Source of the DNA: Pelagadaptatus aseana
GTDB taxonomy: Bacteria; Pseudomonadota; Gammaproteobacteria; Pseudomonadales; Cellvibrionaceae
Assembly: GCA_040365065.1 (NCBI GenBank)
Contig: BAABNI010000012.1
Coordinates: 1 to 64,000, forward strand
Length of the DNA stretch: 64,000 nt
Direction of reading: 5' to 3'
Shown: one piece after another, positions 9,230-18,054 of the stretch
Numbering within the stretch: position 1 is the stretch's first letter
Layout of the letters: every line of letters begins with the position of its first letter
Notes under the pieces: generated by a model
What the model was told of the DNA's origin: nothing
What the model saw: the letters and a program-made list of their open reading frames with translations, nothing else
Database searches by the model: none
Translations under genes and position numbers: made by a program

Positions 9230-10606
9230 ATGACCAATTCACAGCCACACGCTCTGATCATCGACGATGAGCCCGATATCCCTGAACTGCTGGAAATTAC
9301 CCTGCTGCGGATGGGCATCAGCTGTGACAGCGCGGGCAACGTTGCCGAAGCCATGCTGCAACTGCAGCAGGGCAAGTATCAGGTCTGCCTCACCGATTTG
9401 AAACTTCCCGATGGCGACGGCATCGATATTGTCCGCTGGATTCAGAAAAATCAGCCCGAACTGCCGGTTGCAGTATTCACCGCCCACGGCAATATGGACA
9501 CCGCCATTGAAGCCATGAAAGCCGGCGCCTTCGACTTTATCTCCAAGCCGGTTGAGCTTGAACAACTCAGAAGCCTGATCAATACCGCATTAAAATTGAG
9601 TGAAGCCGATGCCGACCCGGTAATTAAAGGGTCACGGATTCTGGGTAACAGCGACACCATCCTGCGACTGCACAAACAAATCGCCAAGGTAGCTCGCAGC
9701 CAGGCGCCGGTTTATATCAGCGGCGAATCAGGAACCGGTAAAGAACTGGTCGCCCGAGCCATCCATTATCAGGGGGGGCGCTCCGAAGCCCCGTTTATTC
9801 CGGTGAACTGTGGCGCAATCCCAAAAGAATTGGTTGAGAGTGAGTTTTTCGGCCACAAAAAAGGCAGCTTTACGGGTGCCAATTCCGATAAGCAGGGTCT
9901 GTTTCAGGCAGCCAATGGCGGCACCCTGTTCCTCGATGAAGTAGCCGCCCTGTCTCTGGACATGCAGGTAAAACTACTACGCGCCCTGCAGGAAAAGGCC
10001 ATCCGCCCGGTCGGGGCAGAACAGGAAATAGCCATTGATGTGCGCATCCTGAGTGCCACCCACAAGAATTTGGCCGATGAGGTTAGCCGGGAACGCTTCC
10101 GCAATGACCTGTTCTACCGCATCAATGTGATCCAGATTCAGCTGCCGCCCCTGCGCGATCGCACTGAAGACATTCCGCTGCTCGCCAACACGTTTCTGGA
10201 AAAGTTTGCGACTGAGGTAGGCTTTCAACCGCCCAAGCTCAGCAAGGATGCGCTTAATACACTCCAACAGTACAGCTTTCCCGGCAATGTTCGGGAATTG
10301 GAAAACATTCTGGAAAGAGCCTTCACTCTCTGCGAAGACGATCTGATCTGCATTGAGGATATCCAGCTACCCAATGCTTCATCGCCAACAAGCACAACCA
10401 GCGACTCACCTGAAATCAAAACCAGCAGTCAAACGATGGATGACAGTTTCGAGTCTCTGGATGAGTATCTGGAAGAAATCGAAAAAGAGGTCATTACCAG
10501 CACCTTGGAAAAAACCCGCTGGAATCGCACTGCCGCGGCCAAAAAGCTGGGCATTACCTTCCGCTCATTCCGCTACCGCTTGAAAAAGCTGGGGTTGGAC
10601 GACTAG
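9230..10606 (+). CDS. pilR: PilR, sigma-54-dependent response regulator
   Basis: NtrC-type activator that switches on the major pilin gene with RpoN once phosphorylated by PilS. The receiver domain (1-120) has acidic residues IDDEPD and phospho-acceptor Asp in CLTDLKLPDGDG. The AAA+ domain has Walker A GESGTGKE and a sigma-54 contact loop reading GSFTGA (consensus GAFTGA, one conservative change). The C-terminus is a Fis-type helix-turn-helix (RTAAAKKLGITFRSFRYRLKKLGL). The gene begins six bases after the pilS stop, so the two form one operon. It is intact although its partner pilS is frameshifted. Confidence 0.96.
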   Translation: MTNSQPHALIIDDEPDIPELLEITLLRMGISCDSAGNVAEAMLQLQQGKYQVCLTDLKLPDGDGIDIVRWIQKNQPELPVAVFTAHGNMDTAIEAMKAGAFDFISKPVELEQLRSLINTALKLSEADADPVIKGSRILGNSDTILRLHKQIAKVARSQAPVYISGESGTGKELVARAIHYQGGRSEAPFIPVNCGAIPKELVESEFFGHKKGSFTGANSDKQGLFQAANGGTLFLDEVAALSLDMQVKLLRALQEKAIRPVGAEQEIAIDVRILSATHKNLADEVSRERFRNDLFYRINVIQIQLPPLRDRTEDIPLLANTFLEKFATEVGFQPPKLSKDALNTLQQYSFPGNVRELENILERAFTLCEDDLICIEDIQLPNASSPTSTTSDSPEIKTSSQTMDDSFESLDEYLEEIEKEVITSTLEKTRWNRTAAAKKLGITFRSFRYRLKKLGLDD

Positions 10607-10692
10607 CCATTCGCGAGATTCATACCTGCCGGGGGTAATACTCGGAGCTTTAAGTAGGCAATGTAGTTCTGCTGATTCTCAGGAGAAATACA

Positions 10693-11268
10693 TTGCTCAC
10701 CCCACCACCCCGGAAAAACACCTTGGGCTATAGCCTGCTGGAAATGGTCATCACTCTGGCTGTTGCCGCAATTCTGTTGAGCATTGGCCTGCCTTCGTTC
10801 ACCGAACAAATCGAGGAGCAGAGAAACGAGCAGGTTATAAACCGGCTATACACTATCCTGCAGCAGACCCGCCACAGGGCGGTCAGCCAGAAACAACCAA
10901 CCACCCTATGCAAAACTGCCGACTTCAGCACTTGTGGCGGCGACTGGGGTCAGGGCATTCTGATATTTACCGACCAAAACCTAGACGGTCGCCGTGACGA
11001 CAACGAAACAATCCATTTAACCGTCAACGACCTGTTTGATGAAGGCAACCTCCACTGGCGCTCTTTTGGCAACAAAAGGTACTTGCAGTTCTTGCCCACC
11101 GGCTCCACCAACTACCAGAATGGTACTTTTACCTACTGCGACAAGGACAACGACCTCAAAAAAGCGCGAGGTATATCCATTACCGTGACCGGCAGAACCC
11201 AGATCGCTTTCGACCGCAACGGCGATGGTGTCCGAGAAAATGCCAGTGGGCGACCACTGCGCTGCTAG
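10693..11268 (+). CDS. fimT: Type IV minor pilin, FimT/GspH-like
   Basis: Pseudopilin with a short leader and prepilin peptidase site G|YSLLEMVITLAVAAILLSIG, with Glu at +5 and a hydrophobic N-terminal helix, then a GspH/FimT-type globular region rich in Asp/Asn. Cys pairs (LCKTADFSTCGG, and the final Cys) could form disulfides. I chose the TTG at 10693 because AGGAG lies seven bases upstream and no ATG precedes the leader. By position (first minor pilin after pilR) it corresponds to FimT. It likely helps prime pilus assembly, and FimT homologues in some species bind DNA during uptake; that role is not shown here. Confidence 0.85.
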   Translation: MLTPPPRKNTLGYSLLEMVITLAVAAILLSIGLPSFTEQIEEQRNEQVINRLYTILQQTRHRAVSQKQPTTLCKTADFSTCGGDWGQGILIFTDQNLDGRRDDNETIHLTVNDLFDEGNLHWRSFGNKRYLQFLPTGSTNYQNGTFTYCDKDNDLKKARGISITVTGRTQIAFDRNGDGVRENASGRPLRC

Positions 11269-11423
11269 CGGTCAAATACCGACAAAACGTGACCCGTTTC
11301 ACACTAATGGCGACAATTTAGCCACTTATCCTCAGTCCCTGCCATTAGTCCTGTGCCAGTGGCATTTTCACCGCCCCTGTAGAAACATAAGAATCCCCAA
11401 TTTGTACAAAATAATGGATTTTT

Positions 11424-11933
11424 ATGAAGCAGCGCGGTTTTACCCTGATTGAATTGATGGTCACTGTGGTAGTCCTGGCTATTTTAGTGACGGTGGCATT
11501 GCCCGGCTTTAATACCATGATTGACAACCAGCGTATCCAGTCCACCCAGCGCACCATGTTATCTGCGATCAATCTCGCTCGCAGCGAGGCCACCCATCGC
11601 AATCAAACAGTGACCATTGCCTCTGCCGGCGGGGCTGACTGGGAAGATGGTATATCCATATATACAGACAATGATGCCGGTGGTAACACGGCGTTTACTG
11701 GTGCAGACACACTGATAAAGGATATCAGCGGCGCTATTTCCGATGCTGTCACAGTCCGTACCGATGGCAACGCATTCATCAGCTTTCAAGGCAACGGCAT
11801 GCTTAACGAAGCCGGAAACACCGTCACCATGGCCATCTGCGATGAGCGCGGTCCTGCCTTTGGCCGGGCCATTAATATTTCGCGGGTGGGCCGAGCCAGT
11901 GTTTCCACCGACATTGCGTCCTGCACACCTTAA
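11424..11933 (+). CDS. fimU: Type IV minor pilin, FimU-like (GspH family)
   Basis: The 169-residue pseudopilin begins MKQRG|FTLIELMVTVVVLAIL, a textbook prepilin peptidase site with Glu at +5. It continues with the GspH-type pattern (INLARSEATHRNQTVTI), and the C-terminal half contains a Cys pair (AICDERG and SCTP at the end). FimU together with PilV, PilW, PilX and PilE forms the initiation complex at the pilus tip. A gap of 155 bases separates it from fimT and contains no gene, so a promoter for the minor pilin operon may lie there. FimT and FimU share a fold; the assignment between them is by gene order. Confidence 0.87.
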   Translation: MKQRGFTLIELMVTVVVLAILVTVALPGFNTMIDNQRIQSTQRTMLSAINLARSEATHRNQTVTIASAGGADWEDGISIYTDNDAGGNTAFTGADTLIKDISGAISDAVTVRTDGNAFISFQGNGMLNEAGNTVTMAICDERGPAFGRAINISRVGRASVSTDIASCTP

Positions 11934-11957
11934 TTGACCATTCCGAGAGCAAGGAAC

Positions 11958-12503
11958 ATGAATAAGCAACTTATACAATCTGGTATGACATTGATTGAAG
12001 TACTGGTGACCGTATTGATTGTTAGTGTCGGCCTTCTTGGGTTGGCATCACTGCAGGCCACATCTATCAAAGAAGGAATGGACACCTCCAAGCGTTCTCA
12101 AGGACTGTGGATGATCGATGAGCTGGCATCAAGAATGCGAGTTAATACTGCAGGTCTCGCCAATGGTTATACCGGTGCAGGCACTGTCGCCGCACTCTGC
12201 ACGGGTGGTGCCGTAACCCAGTGCAATGCCGGTAACGAATGCACAGGTAATGAAATGGCACGCTTTGATGTGTGGCAAGTCATCTGTGGCGCCAATGCGG
12301 GCCCTGGCGTCGTAGCCAGCAGTAATGACAACATTAACATTACAGATTACAGCATCACCTGCGATGCCGCCCCTTGCGATGCCACCTCTAATTTCACCAT
12401 TTCCATTAATTGGGTAGCTAAAGCCGTTCAGGATGCCGCTTCCAGCAGTGCTACATACAATGAAGACGATGAACAAAACATCACCATGACCATTCGCCCA
12501 TAA
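11958..12503 (+). CDS. pilV: Type IV minor pilin PilV
   Basis: Minor pilin with the site QSG|MTLIEVLVTVLIVSVGLL and the PilV-typical continuation LGLASLQATSIKEGMDTSKRSQ. The 181-residue product contains several cysteines in the globular part (LCTGGAVTQCNAGNECTG, ICGAN, TCDAAPCDA). I chose ATG at 11958 because AAGGAA lies just upstream; an earlier in-frame TTG at 11934 only adds a non-leader-like stretch. It lies 24 bases after fimU and 38 before pilW in one operon. Confidence 0.9.
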   Translation: MNKQLIQSGMTLIEVLVTVLIVSVGLLGLASLQATSIKEGMDTSKRSQGLWMIDELASRMRVNTAGLANGYTGAGTVAALCTGGAVTQCNAGNECTGNEMARFDVWQVICGANAGPGVVASSNDNINITDYSITCDAAPCDATSNFTISINWVAKAVQDAASSSATYNEDDEQNITMTIRP

Positions 12504-12541
12504 CTAACAATGAGTCCAGACACAGTTAAGAGCACAACCTT

Positions 12542-13369
12542 ATGAAACAGTTTTACGCAATAGATACGACACGAACTGGTCAACAATCTGGCTTCTCCCT
12601 GATCGAATTAATGATCGCCATGGTTCTCAGTCTGGTTATTTTGTTGGGAGTCATGCAAGTCTTCTTAGGCAGTCGTCAAACTTATGTTCTAGCTGACGAC
12701 ATGAGTCGGATTCAGGAAAATGGACGCTTTTCTCTTGAGTTTCTTGCACAAAGTATCCGCATGGGAGGGTATCAAGGTGGCAAGGCCGACTTTATTCGAT
12801 CATTTTACCGAACTACCTGCGAAGAGTTTGCGCCTTGCACCGACAATGGCGCTGGCACGGACAGTGATCGCCTTGCAGTGTGGCTAAACCCTCCTCCCGA
12901 CGATGGGACCGATACCGATTGCACTGGTGCAGGCGTTAACAATGAAGACATTATCGCCAATGTTTATTACATCACCAATGATGCGGCAACCGGCATCAAT
13001 AGTCTGACCTGTCGCGGTTTCAATATTACCAATAATGCGTGGAATGCTGCTGAACAACCCTTGATTGATGGCATTGACAACATGCAAGTGCTCTACGGAA
13101 TTGACAATCCTGACCCGGCATCACCAGACGCTACCGATACCGGTGTAAATCAATACGTTAATGCCTCCCAAGTGGCAGACTGGGGTCTGGTAAAGGCTGT
13201 GCGCGTGGCTCTCTTGGTTAGTTCCGGTGCTGAAAATGGTTCCGGTGAAGAAATGACTCGAAACTACGTACTGCTGGACGCACCACAACAAGCCATTACC
13301 GATGATCATGTGCGCCAGATTTATACAACCACGATCACTCTGAACAACAACATCGGCACGGGAATTTAA
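12542..13369 (+). CDS. pilW: Type IV minor pilin PilW
   Basis: Minor pilin of 275 residues with the site QSG|FSLIELMIAMVLSLVILLG and the family-typical continuation VFLGSRQTYVLADDMSRIQENGRFSLEFL. A long extracellular domain follows with Asp-rich turns and paired cysteines (TTCEEFAPCTD, DCTGAG, LTCRG). PilW connects PilX and PilY1 to the other minor pilins at the tip. A single base separates its stop from the pilX start, consistent with coupled translation. Confidence 0.92.
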   Translation: MKQFYAIDTTRTGQQSGFSLIELMIAMVLSLVILLGVMQVFLGSRQTYVLADDMSRIQENGRFSLEFLAQSIRMGGYQGGKADFIRSFYRTTCEEFAPCTDNGAGTDSDRLAVWLNPPPDDGTDTDCTGAGVNNEDIIANVYYITNDAATGINSLTCRGFNITNNAWNAAEQPLIDGIDNMQVLYGIDNPDPASPDATDTGVNQYVNASQVADWGLVKAVRVALLVSSGAENGSGEEMTRNYVLLDAPQQAITDDHVRQIYTTTITLNNNIGTGI

Positions 13370-13370
13370 C

Positions 13371-13901
13371 ATGAGAAATTCATTCACCCGACTCAATCAT
13401 CCGATATCGGCCAAAGAACAAAAGGGGGCAACTCTGCTTGTCAGCCTAGTATTACTGTTATTGCTTACCATTATTGGCATCAGCTCCATTGAGGATGTTT
13501 CTCTGCAAAGCAACATGGTGCGCAACAGCCAATTTAAAATGCAGGCTTTTAATGTGGCATTAAGTGAAAGTAATGCCCAGTATGCCAATGTAAATCAAAA
13601 CTTTCTGTCGGCTATTATTCAAAGCGCTGAAGCCTACATCTACTCCGGCGAAGAACTGGCCATGACCTCGCCTGATAATCCGTTTCAGCAGGATGTCGTT
13701 ATGAACTATGACGGAAATGCTGGTGGTGTGGTCGCCAAAAAAGCCAGCAAAGCGATGGACCTGCAAGGCTTTGATACTTACTACTTTTCTCTTGATAGCG
13801 ACGCTTCTTTAACCAATACGGGAACCCAATCCAGTCAAGTTCAGGGAATTGAATATATTGGCCCCAAAATGGACGCCGGCAACAGCGACCAAGTGCCTTG
13901 A
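13371..13901 (+). CDS. pilX: Type IV minor pilin PilX
   Basis: The 176-residue product has a leader ending EQKG|ATLLVSLVLLLLLTIIG followed by the PilX-typical DVSLQSNMVRNSQFKMQAFNVALSE. It has no Glu at position +5 of the mature helix (the residue is Val), unlike the other pilins here. PilX-type subunits work with PilW and recruit PilY1 at the pilus tip. It lies one base after pilW. Confidence 0.88.
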   Translation: MRNSFTRLNHPISAKEQKGATLLVSLVLLLLLTIIGISSIEDVSLQSNMVRNSQFKMQAFNVALSESNAQYANVNQNFLSAIIQSAEAYIYSGEELAMTSPDNPFQQDVVMNYDGNAGGVVAKKASKAMDLQGFDTYYFSLDSDASLTNTGTQSSQVQGIEYIGPKMDAGNSDQVP

Positions 13902-13921
13902 TAAAACCAGAGGATACGACA

Positions 13922-14260
13922 ATGAAAACACCGATCACATTTGCACTGTTTTTTGCAGCAATAATCACCAGCCTAAGCACTCAGGCGGTTGTTATTGTCG
14001 AGATTAAGAATGTCACTCTTGAAGGTGCATCTCTGGAAATACTCCACAACCCGGAAACAGGCGCAGGGACTATTATTGCCCGCGAGTCGGACTGCGATAA
14101 ATGCAAACCCGTTTCCCTTGGTTACTCCAAACCACTGAGCTTTAGCATCAATGGTGTCAAAGAAGTTTACACCGGCGACAGTCCGAAACTCGGTCAAGGC
14201 GACATAAGCTATGACCCGGAAGAGCTGACTGTTGATCACCTCAATCTGTATCAAGAATAA
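13922..14260 (+). CDS. Small secreted protein of unknown function in the minor pilin operon
   Basis: I do not recognise a family. The 112-residue product has a Sec signal peptide (MKTPITFALFFAAIITSL, cleavage probably after TQA), so the mature protein of about 90 residues is exported. It is mainly beta-strand-like, with one CxxC-type pair in SDCDKCKP. ATG at 13922 follows AGAGGA; an earlier in-frame ATG at 13898 overlaps pilX and does not start a signal peptide. It sits 20 bases after pilX and 14 before pilY1, so it is surely co-transcribed with them. P. aeruginosa has a small protein, PilY2, after pilY1; whether this is a displaced analogue cannot be judged by eye. Confidence 0.75.
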   Translation: MKTPITFALFFAAIITSLSTQAVVIVEIKNVTLEGASLEILHNPETGAGTIIARESDCDKCKPVSLGYSKPLSFSINGVKEVYTGDSPKLGQGDISYDPEELTVDHLNLYQE

Positions 14261-14274
14261 CAGAGGTTACTGCC

Positions 14275-17200
14275 ATGAAAATCAAATTCCCCTCGCTTCT
14301 CACTCTGATGGCGACCGCTTTTACTGCTTCACTTCTGTCGGCCCCTGTATATAGTGACGACACCGATATCTTTGTTGAAATTGAAGAAGAAGGCGCTGCC
14401 GACTATCAACCCAATGTACTGTTTATTTTTGATACATCCGGTTCCATGGGCGGCACTATTACCATCCGTGAAGATTACGACCCAACCTTCAGTTATGGCT
14501 CGTCGGACCCTTCCCGTGTCTACGTATACAATTCCAGTCTAACCACTTACATCAGATCAATCAGTGCATCGCAAAACAGTTGCAGTGCCATGACCTCTCA
14601 GATTGCGGATCGTGTAGCCTCTAATGATGGCGACCCCACCTGGTATGGCCGCGCCGGCTACTGGCAAATCCGGTCCAACCGCAGCGATCGCTGGAGAAGC
14701 ATTTGCAGTAGCTGCAGCAGCTTCAAATCCACATCCATCGTGGATTGTCGGGAAGATCAGGGCAAGCACGGAATAGACGACGACAGCACCGCTGTCTATA
14801 CCCGCAACTACACAAATGGCAGTCCCTACACCACGTCTTCTTCCAGCGCCTTCAACTGGAGCGGCATCAACAGCTACTACTATGTATCCGCGAATTATCA
14901 CGATTACCTGCAAAACACTACGGCAGTGTCGCGTTCCAAAATTGACATTATGAAAGATGAAGCCATTGATCTGGTGAACAATTTTGAAGGTCTGAATTTT
15001 GGTTTGATGCGGTTTGATAATACCAGCGAAAACGGTGACGGTAGTGACGATGGCGGCTACGTTATTCAGGAATTTACCGACATCACCTCCACCACAGCCA
15101 AAAACACAATCAACAGTAAAATCACCGCACTGACAGCCAACGGCTATACACCGTTGGCCGAAAGCTTGTGGGAAGCTGCCCTCTATTATCAGGGAAACAG
15201 CCCGATTTACGGCAATGTTACCCCCGCAGACGGCGACGCTTTTGATGGCAGTAAGTACAAAACACCCATCGTAAACTCATGCCAGAAAAATCACATTGTC
15301 CTTTTGACCGACGGTCAACCTGTCAGAGACGGGGGTACAGATAGTATTATTCGTGGCAAGACCGGAAAATCCTGTTCTCACAGCGACAACACAACCAGTT
15401 CCAATAACACTTGCCTAGATGAACTTTCCGAATACCTGTTCAACGAAGACCAGTACGATGGCTTTGATGGTGATCAGACCATTTCCACCTACACCATTGG
15501 TTTTGCCATTGATATGGACCTGCTGCAACAAACGGCGGCTAAAGGTGGCGGCAAATACTACACCGCAGGTAACTCCACAGAGCTGAAGGCTGCGTTTACC
15601 GAAATTATTGCCGACATTTTGGATACCAACACTACCTTTACCGCTCCGGCCGTAACGGTGAATGCCTACAACAACTTGCAACATAAAAATGAGCTGTATT
15701 ACGCCATCTTTAAACCGAAATCACGCACCCGCTGGCCGGGTAACATCAAGCGCTATCAGATTACGGCAGATGGTGAGGTTGTCGACGTTAATGGCATTAA
15801 TGCCGTGGACGAAAACACCGGTTTCTTCCAAAGCGGCGCACAAAGCTGGTGGTCTGAAGCAATAGATGGCGACAAGGTTGAATCCGGCGGTTTCAGTGAA
15901 CAACTGCAAACTATAAGCACCATGTACACCTATACATCCGAATCGGCACCTACCGGCGCGGTGCTAAACACTTCTGATCATATATTCAGCACAAGTAACA
16001 CCAAACTGACCAATGAGTTACTGGGGCTACCCGATGGCACGGCAGATGCTGAGCGCGAAAAGCTGATCCAGTGGGCTCTTGGTGTTGATGTCGACGATGT
16101 TGATCCGGAAGACAACACCCACAACTTCGTAGCCGACCCACTTCATACACGTCCCGTGGTGGTTACCTACGGCGGCACCAGCACAGCTCCAGATGACGTG
16201 GTATTTTCCATGACCAATATGGGAATGCTTCATGCCATCGACACAGATAACGGCAACGAAATCTTCCGTTTTATGCCGCAAGAGCTGCTGCCAAATATAG
16301 ATACCCTTTATGAAGACTTTGCTACTGAAGAAAAAGTCTATGGTCTGGATGGCCCCATCAGTGTGTGGCGCAAAGAAAGCAATGATGCTGACTTCAATAT
16401 CGAGCCGGCTGATGGGGACAAGGTCTATCTCTACTTCGGCATGCGACGTGGCGGTAACAATTACTACGCTATGGACGTAACCGATCGCTACAACCCTAAA
16501 CTGCTGTGGCGCATTGAAGGAGGCTCCGGGCAATTCTCCAATCTCGGACAATCCTGGTCTGCCCCTCAACTGGCCAACGTCAACTGGAACTGCGACAGCA
16601 ATGGCGATAACTGCCAGAAGAAAACGGTGCTCTTCTTTGGCGGTGGCTATGACAATGTTCATGATACGGCCACTGGCCCTACAAGCGGTGATGTGGGCAG
16701 TACTATCTACATGGTTGATGCCGAGACCGGAGATCTGATTTGGTCTGCAGGCAACAGTGGTGACGACCTGTCATTGCCACTGCAAAACAGTATCCCATCC
16801 GACTTGGTTCTCGGTGATATGACGGGTGACGGTAATGTGGACGTACTCTTAGCGGTAGACATTATGGGTCACTTCTGGCGCGTGGACTTCAATGAGGAAA
16901 CCACCAGTGTTGCTGACTTTGCGACAGGTGGGATGATCGCCAATCTTCAGGGCACCAGCGGAAGTGAACTGCGCCGTTTTTATCATGCCCCAGGCGTAGC
17001 GGCGGTATCACCGCCAGGTGAAAGCTCCTACTTTATTGTCAGTGCAGGTTCAGGTTACAGGGCATCACCCAAAGAGGAAGACATCAATGATCGTTTTTAC
17101 ACCCTCTTTGTCGACAGTGTGTTTGGCCCACCTACCGACAATGATGGGAATATTGAGTACACCACTGTTGAAGACGACGACTTGCTTGATGCCACCAATG

Positions 17201-17604
17201 AAGTGGCCGACAGGACAAGCAATGCACCTAACGGTTTCTATATTCGGCTGAGCGGTCAGGGCGAAAAAGTCCTCTCAACGCCGTTTATTTTCTCTGGAAC
17301 GGTATTTTTCACCACTTACCTGACCAGCGGTACACCGAATCAATGCGGGGTCAATATTGGCTCTGGCCGTCTCTGGGCCGTTGGCGCAGGTACGGGGGTA
17401 GGCCTGATTGGTAATGACCGCAACATTGATCTTAAACATGGCGGCATTCCATCTTCTCCAGTGTTGGTTCTTGTAGGCAACGATGATGGCGCCACAACAC
17501 CTGTATTGTGTATTGGTACCGAGTGTTTCAAAGATGGTGATGCCGGTGGCATACCTCTGCCAAACGATGTACAACTCAACAAAACCTATTGGCGCGAGGA
17601 ATAA
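14275..17604 (+). CDS. pilY1: Type IV pilus tip adhesin / assembly factor PilY1
   Basis: Large exported protein (1109 residues) that caps the pilus, promotes assembly, binds surfaces and signals surface contact. A signal peptide (cleaved near VYS-DD) is followed by a von Willebrand A domain (about 45-460) with the MIDAS motif DTSGSMG and the later Thr/Asp elements YTPLAES and LLTDGQP. The C-terminal half is the PilY1 beta-propeller (from about 620), with a calcium-loop-like DMTGDGNVDVLLAVD. Many cysteines lie in the N-terminal insert between the first MIDAS strand and the next helix, as in other PilY1 proteins. Its end lies two bases before the pilE start. Confidence 0.94.
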   Translation: MKIKFPSLLTLMATAFTASLLSAPVYSDDTDIFVEIEEEGAADYQPNVLFIFDTSGSMGGTITIREDYDPTFSYGSSDPSRVYVYNSSLTTYIRSISASQNSCSAMTSQIADRVASNDGDPTWYGRAGYWQIRSNRSDRWRSICSSCSSFKSTSIVDCREDQGKHGIDDDSTAVYTRNYTNGSPYTTSSSSAFNWSGINSYYYVSANYHDYLQNTTAVSRSKIDIMKDEAIDLVNNFEGLNFGLMRFDNTSENGDGSDDGGYVIQEFTDITSTTAKNTINSKITALTANGYTPLAESLWEAALYYQGNSPIYGNVTPADGDAFDGSKYKTPIVNSCQKNHIVLLTDGQPVRDGGTDSIIRGKTGKSCSHSDNTTSSNNTCLDELSEYLFNEDQYDGFDGDQTISTYTIGFAIDMDLLQQTAAKGGGKYYTAGNSTELKAAFTEIIADILDTNTTFTAPAVTVNAYNNLQHKNELYYAIFKPKSRTRWPGNIKRYQITADGEVVDVNGINAVDENTGFFQSGAQSWWSEAIDGDKVESGGFSEQLQTISTMYTYTSESAPTGAVLNTSDHIFSTSNTKLTNELLGLPDGTADAEREKLIQWALGVDVDDVDPEDNTHNFVADPLHTRPVVVTYGGTSTAPDDVVFSMTNMGMLHAIDTDNGNEIFRFMPQELLPNIDTLYEDFATEEKVYGLDGPISVWRKESNDADFNIEPADGDKVYLYFGMRRGGNNYYAMDVTDRYNPKLLWRIEGGSGQFSNLGQSWSAPQLANVNWNCDSNGDNCQKKTVLFFGGGYDNVHDTATGPTSGDVGSTIYMVDAETGDLIWSAGNSGDDLSLPLQNSIPSDLVLGDMTGDGNVDVLLAVDIMGHFWRVDFNEETTSVADFATGGMIANLQGTSGSELRRFYHAPGVAAVSPPGESSYFIVSAGSGYRASPKEEDINDRFYTLFVDSVFGPPTDNDGNIEYTTVEDDDLLDATNEVADRTSNAPNGFYIRLSGQGEKVLSTPFIFSGTVFFTTYLTSGTPNQCGVNIGSGRLWAVGAGTGVGLIGNDRNIDLKHGGIPSSPVLVLVGNDDGATTPVLCIGTECFKDGDAGGIPLPNDVQLNKTYWREE

Positions 17605-17606
17605 CC

Positions 17607-18017
17607 ATGATGAATTCAAACACTAGGAATAAACATCAGGGATTTTCCCTGATCGAGTTAATGGTGGTCGTCGCGATACTTGGCCTCTTGGCCAGTATCG
17701 TTATGCCTGCGTATCAAGAGAACGTCCGAACCGCCCGACGGACAGATGCGATGATTATTCTTGCCCAAATAATGCAGGCTCAGGAACGCTTCTTTGTAAA
17801 TAACATAACCTATACGACAGCACTGACTGATTTAGGGTTTGCTTCCAACACCGTCACATCAGAAGCAGGCTTCTATCAGATCAGCGCACAGGCTTGTGGG
17901 GGAGGCATCAATGAATGTGTGAACTTAGTTGCCACAGCTCAGGGAGATCAAGTAGAAGATGGTGATTTAACCATTAACTCCCAAGGCCTTCGAACTGGAA
18001 ATTGGGAGACCAATTAA
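17607..18017 (+). CDS. pilE: Type IV minor pilin PilE
   Basis: The 136-residue product has the prepilin site HQG|FSLIELMVVVAILGLLASI, Glu at +5, and the continuation VMPAYQENVRTARRTDAMIILAQIMQAQERFF found in PilE minor pilins. Two cysteines (QACGGGINEC) near the C-terminus make the usual D-region disulfide. I chose the ATG at 17607 with GAGGA seven bases upstream; an ATG follows immediately at 17610. It is the last gene of the pilus operon and ends in a terminator. It is a minor pilin by position; the major pilin gene is not in this window. Confidence 0.9.
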   Translation: MMNSNTRNKHQGFSLIELMVVVAILGLLASIVMPAYQENVRTARRTDAMIILAQIMQAQERFFVNNITYTTALTDLGFASNTVTSEAGFYQISAQACGGGINECVNLVATAQGDQVEDGDLTINSQGLRTGNWETN

Positions 18018-18044
18018 AAAAAACCGGCTTATGCCGGTTTTTTT
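18017..18044. terminator. Bidirectional terminator between pilE and ispH
   Basis: The stem AAAAAACCGGC / GCCGGTTTTTT with a TTAT loop starts at the pilE stop. A-rich and T-rich flanks allow it to stop both the pilus operon (+) and the ispH cluster (-). Confidence 0.92.
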
Positions 18045-18054
18045 ATTTTGCGAT

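Noticed and set aside
10607..10692. RpoN (-24/-12) promoter before fimT
   Set aside because: No TGGCAC-N5-TTGC match was found here or in the fimT-fimU gap, although PilR acts with RpoN; its usual target, the major pilin gene, is outside the window.
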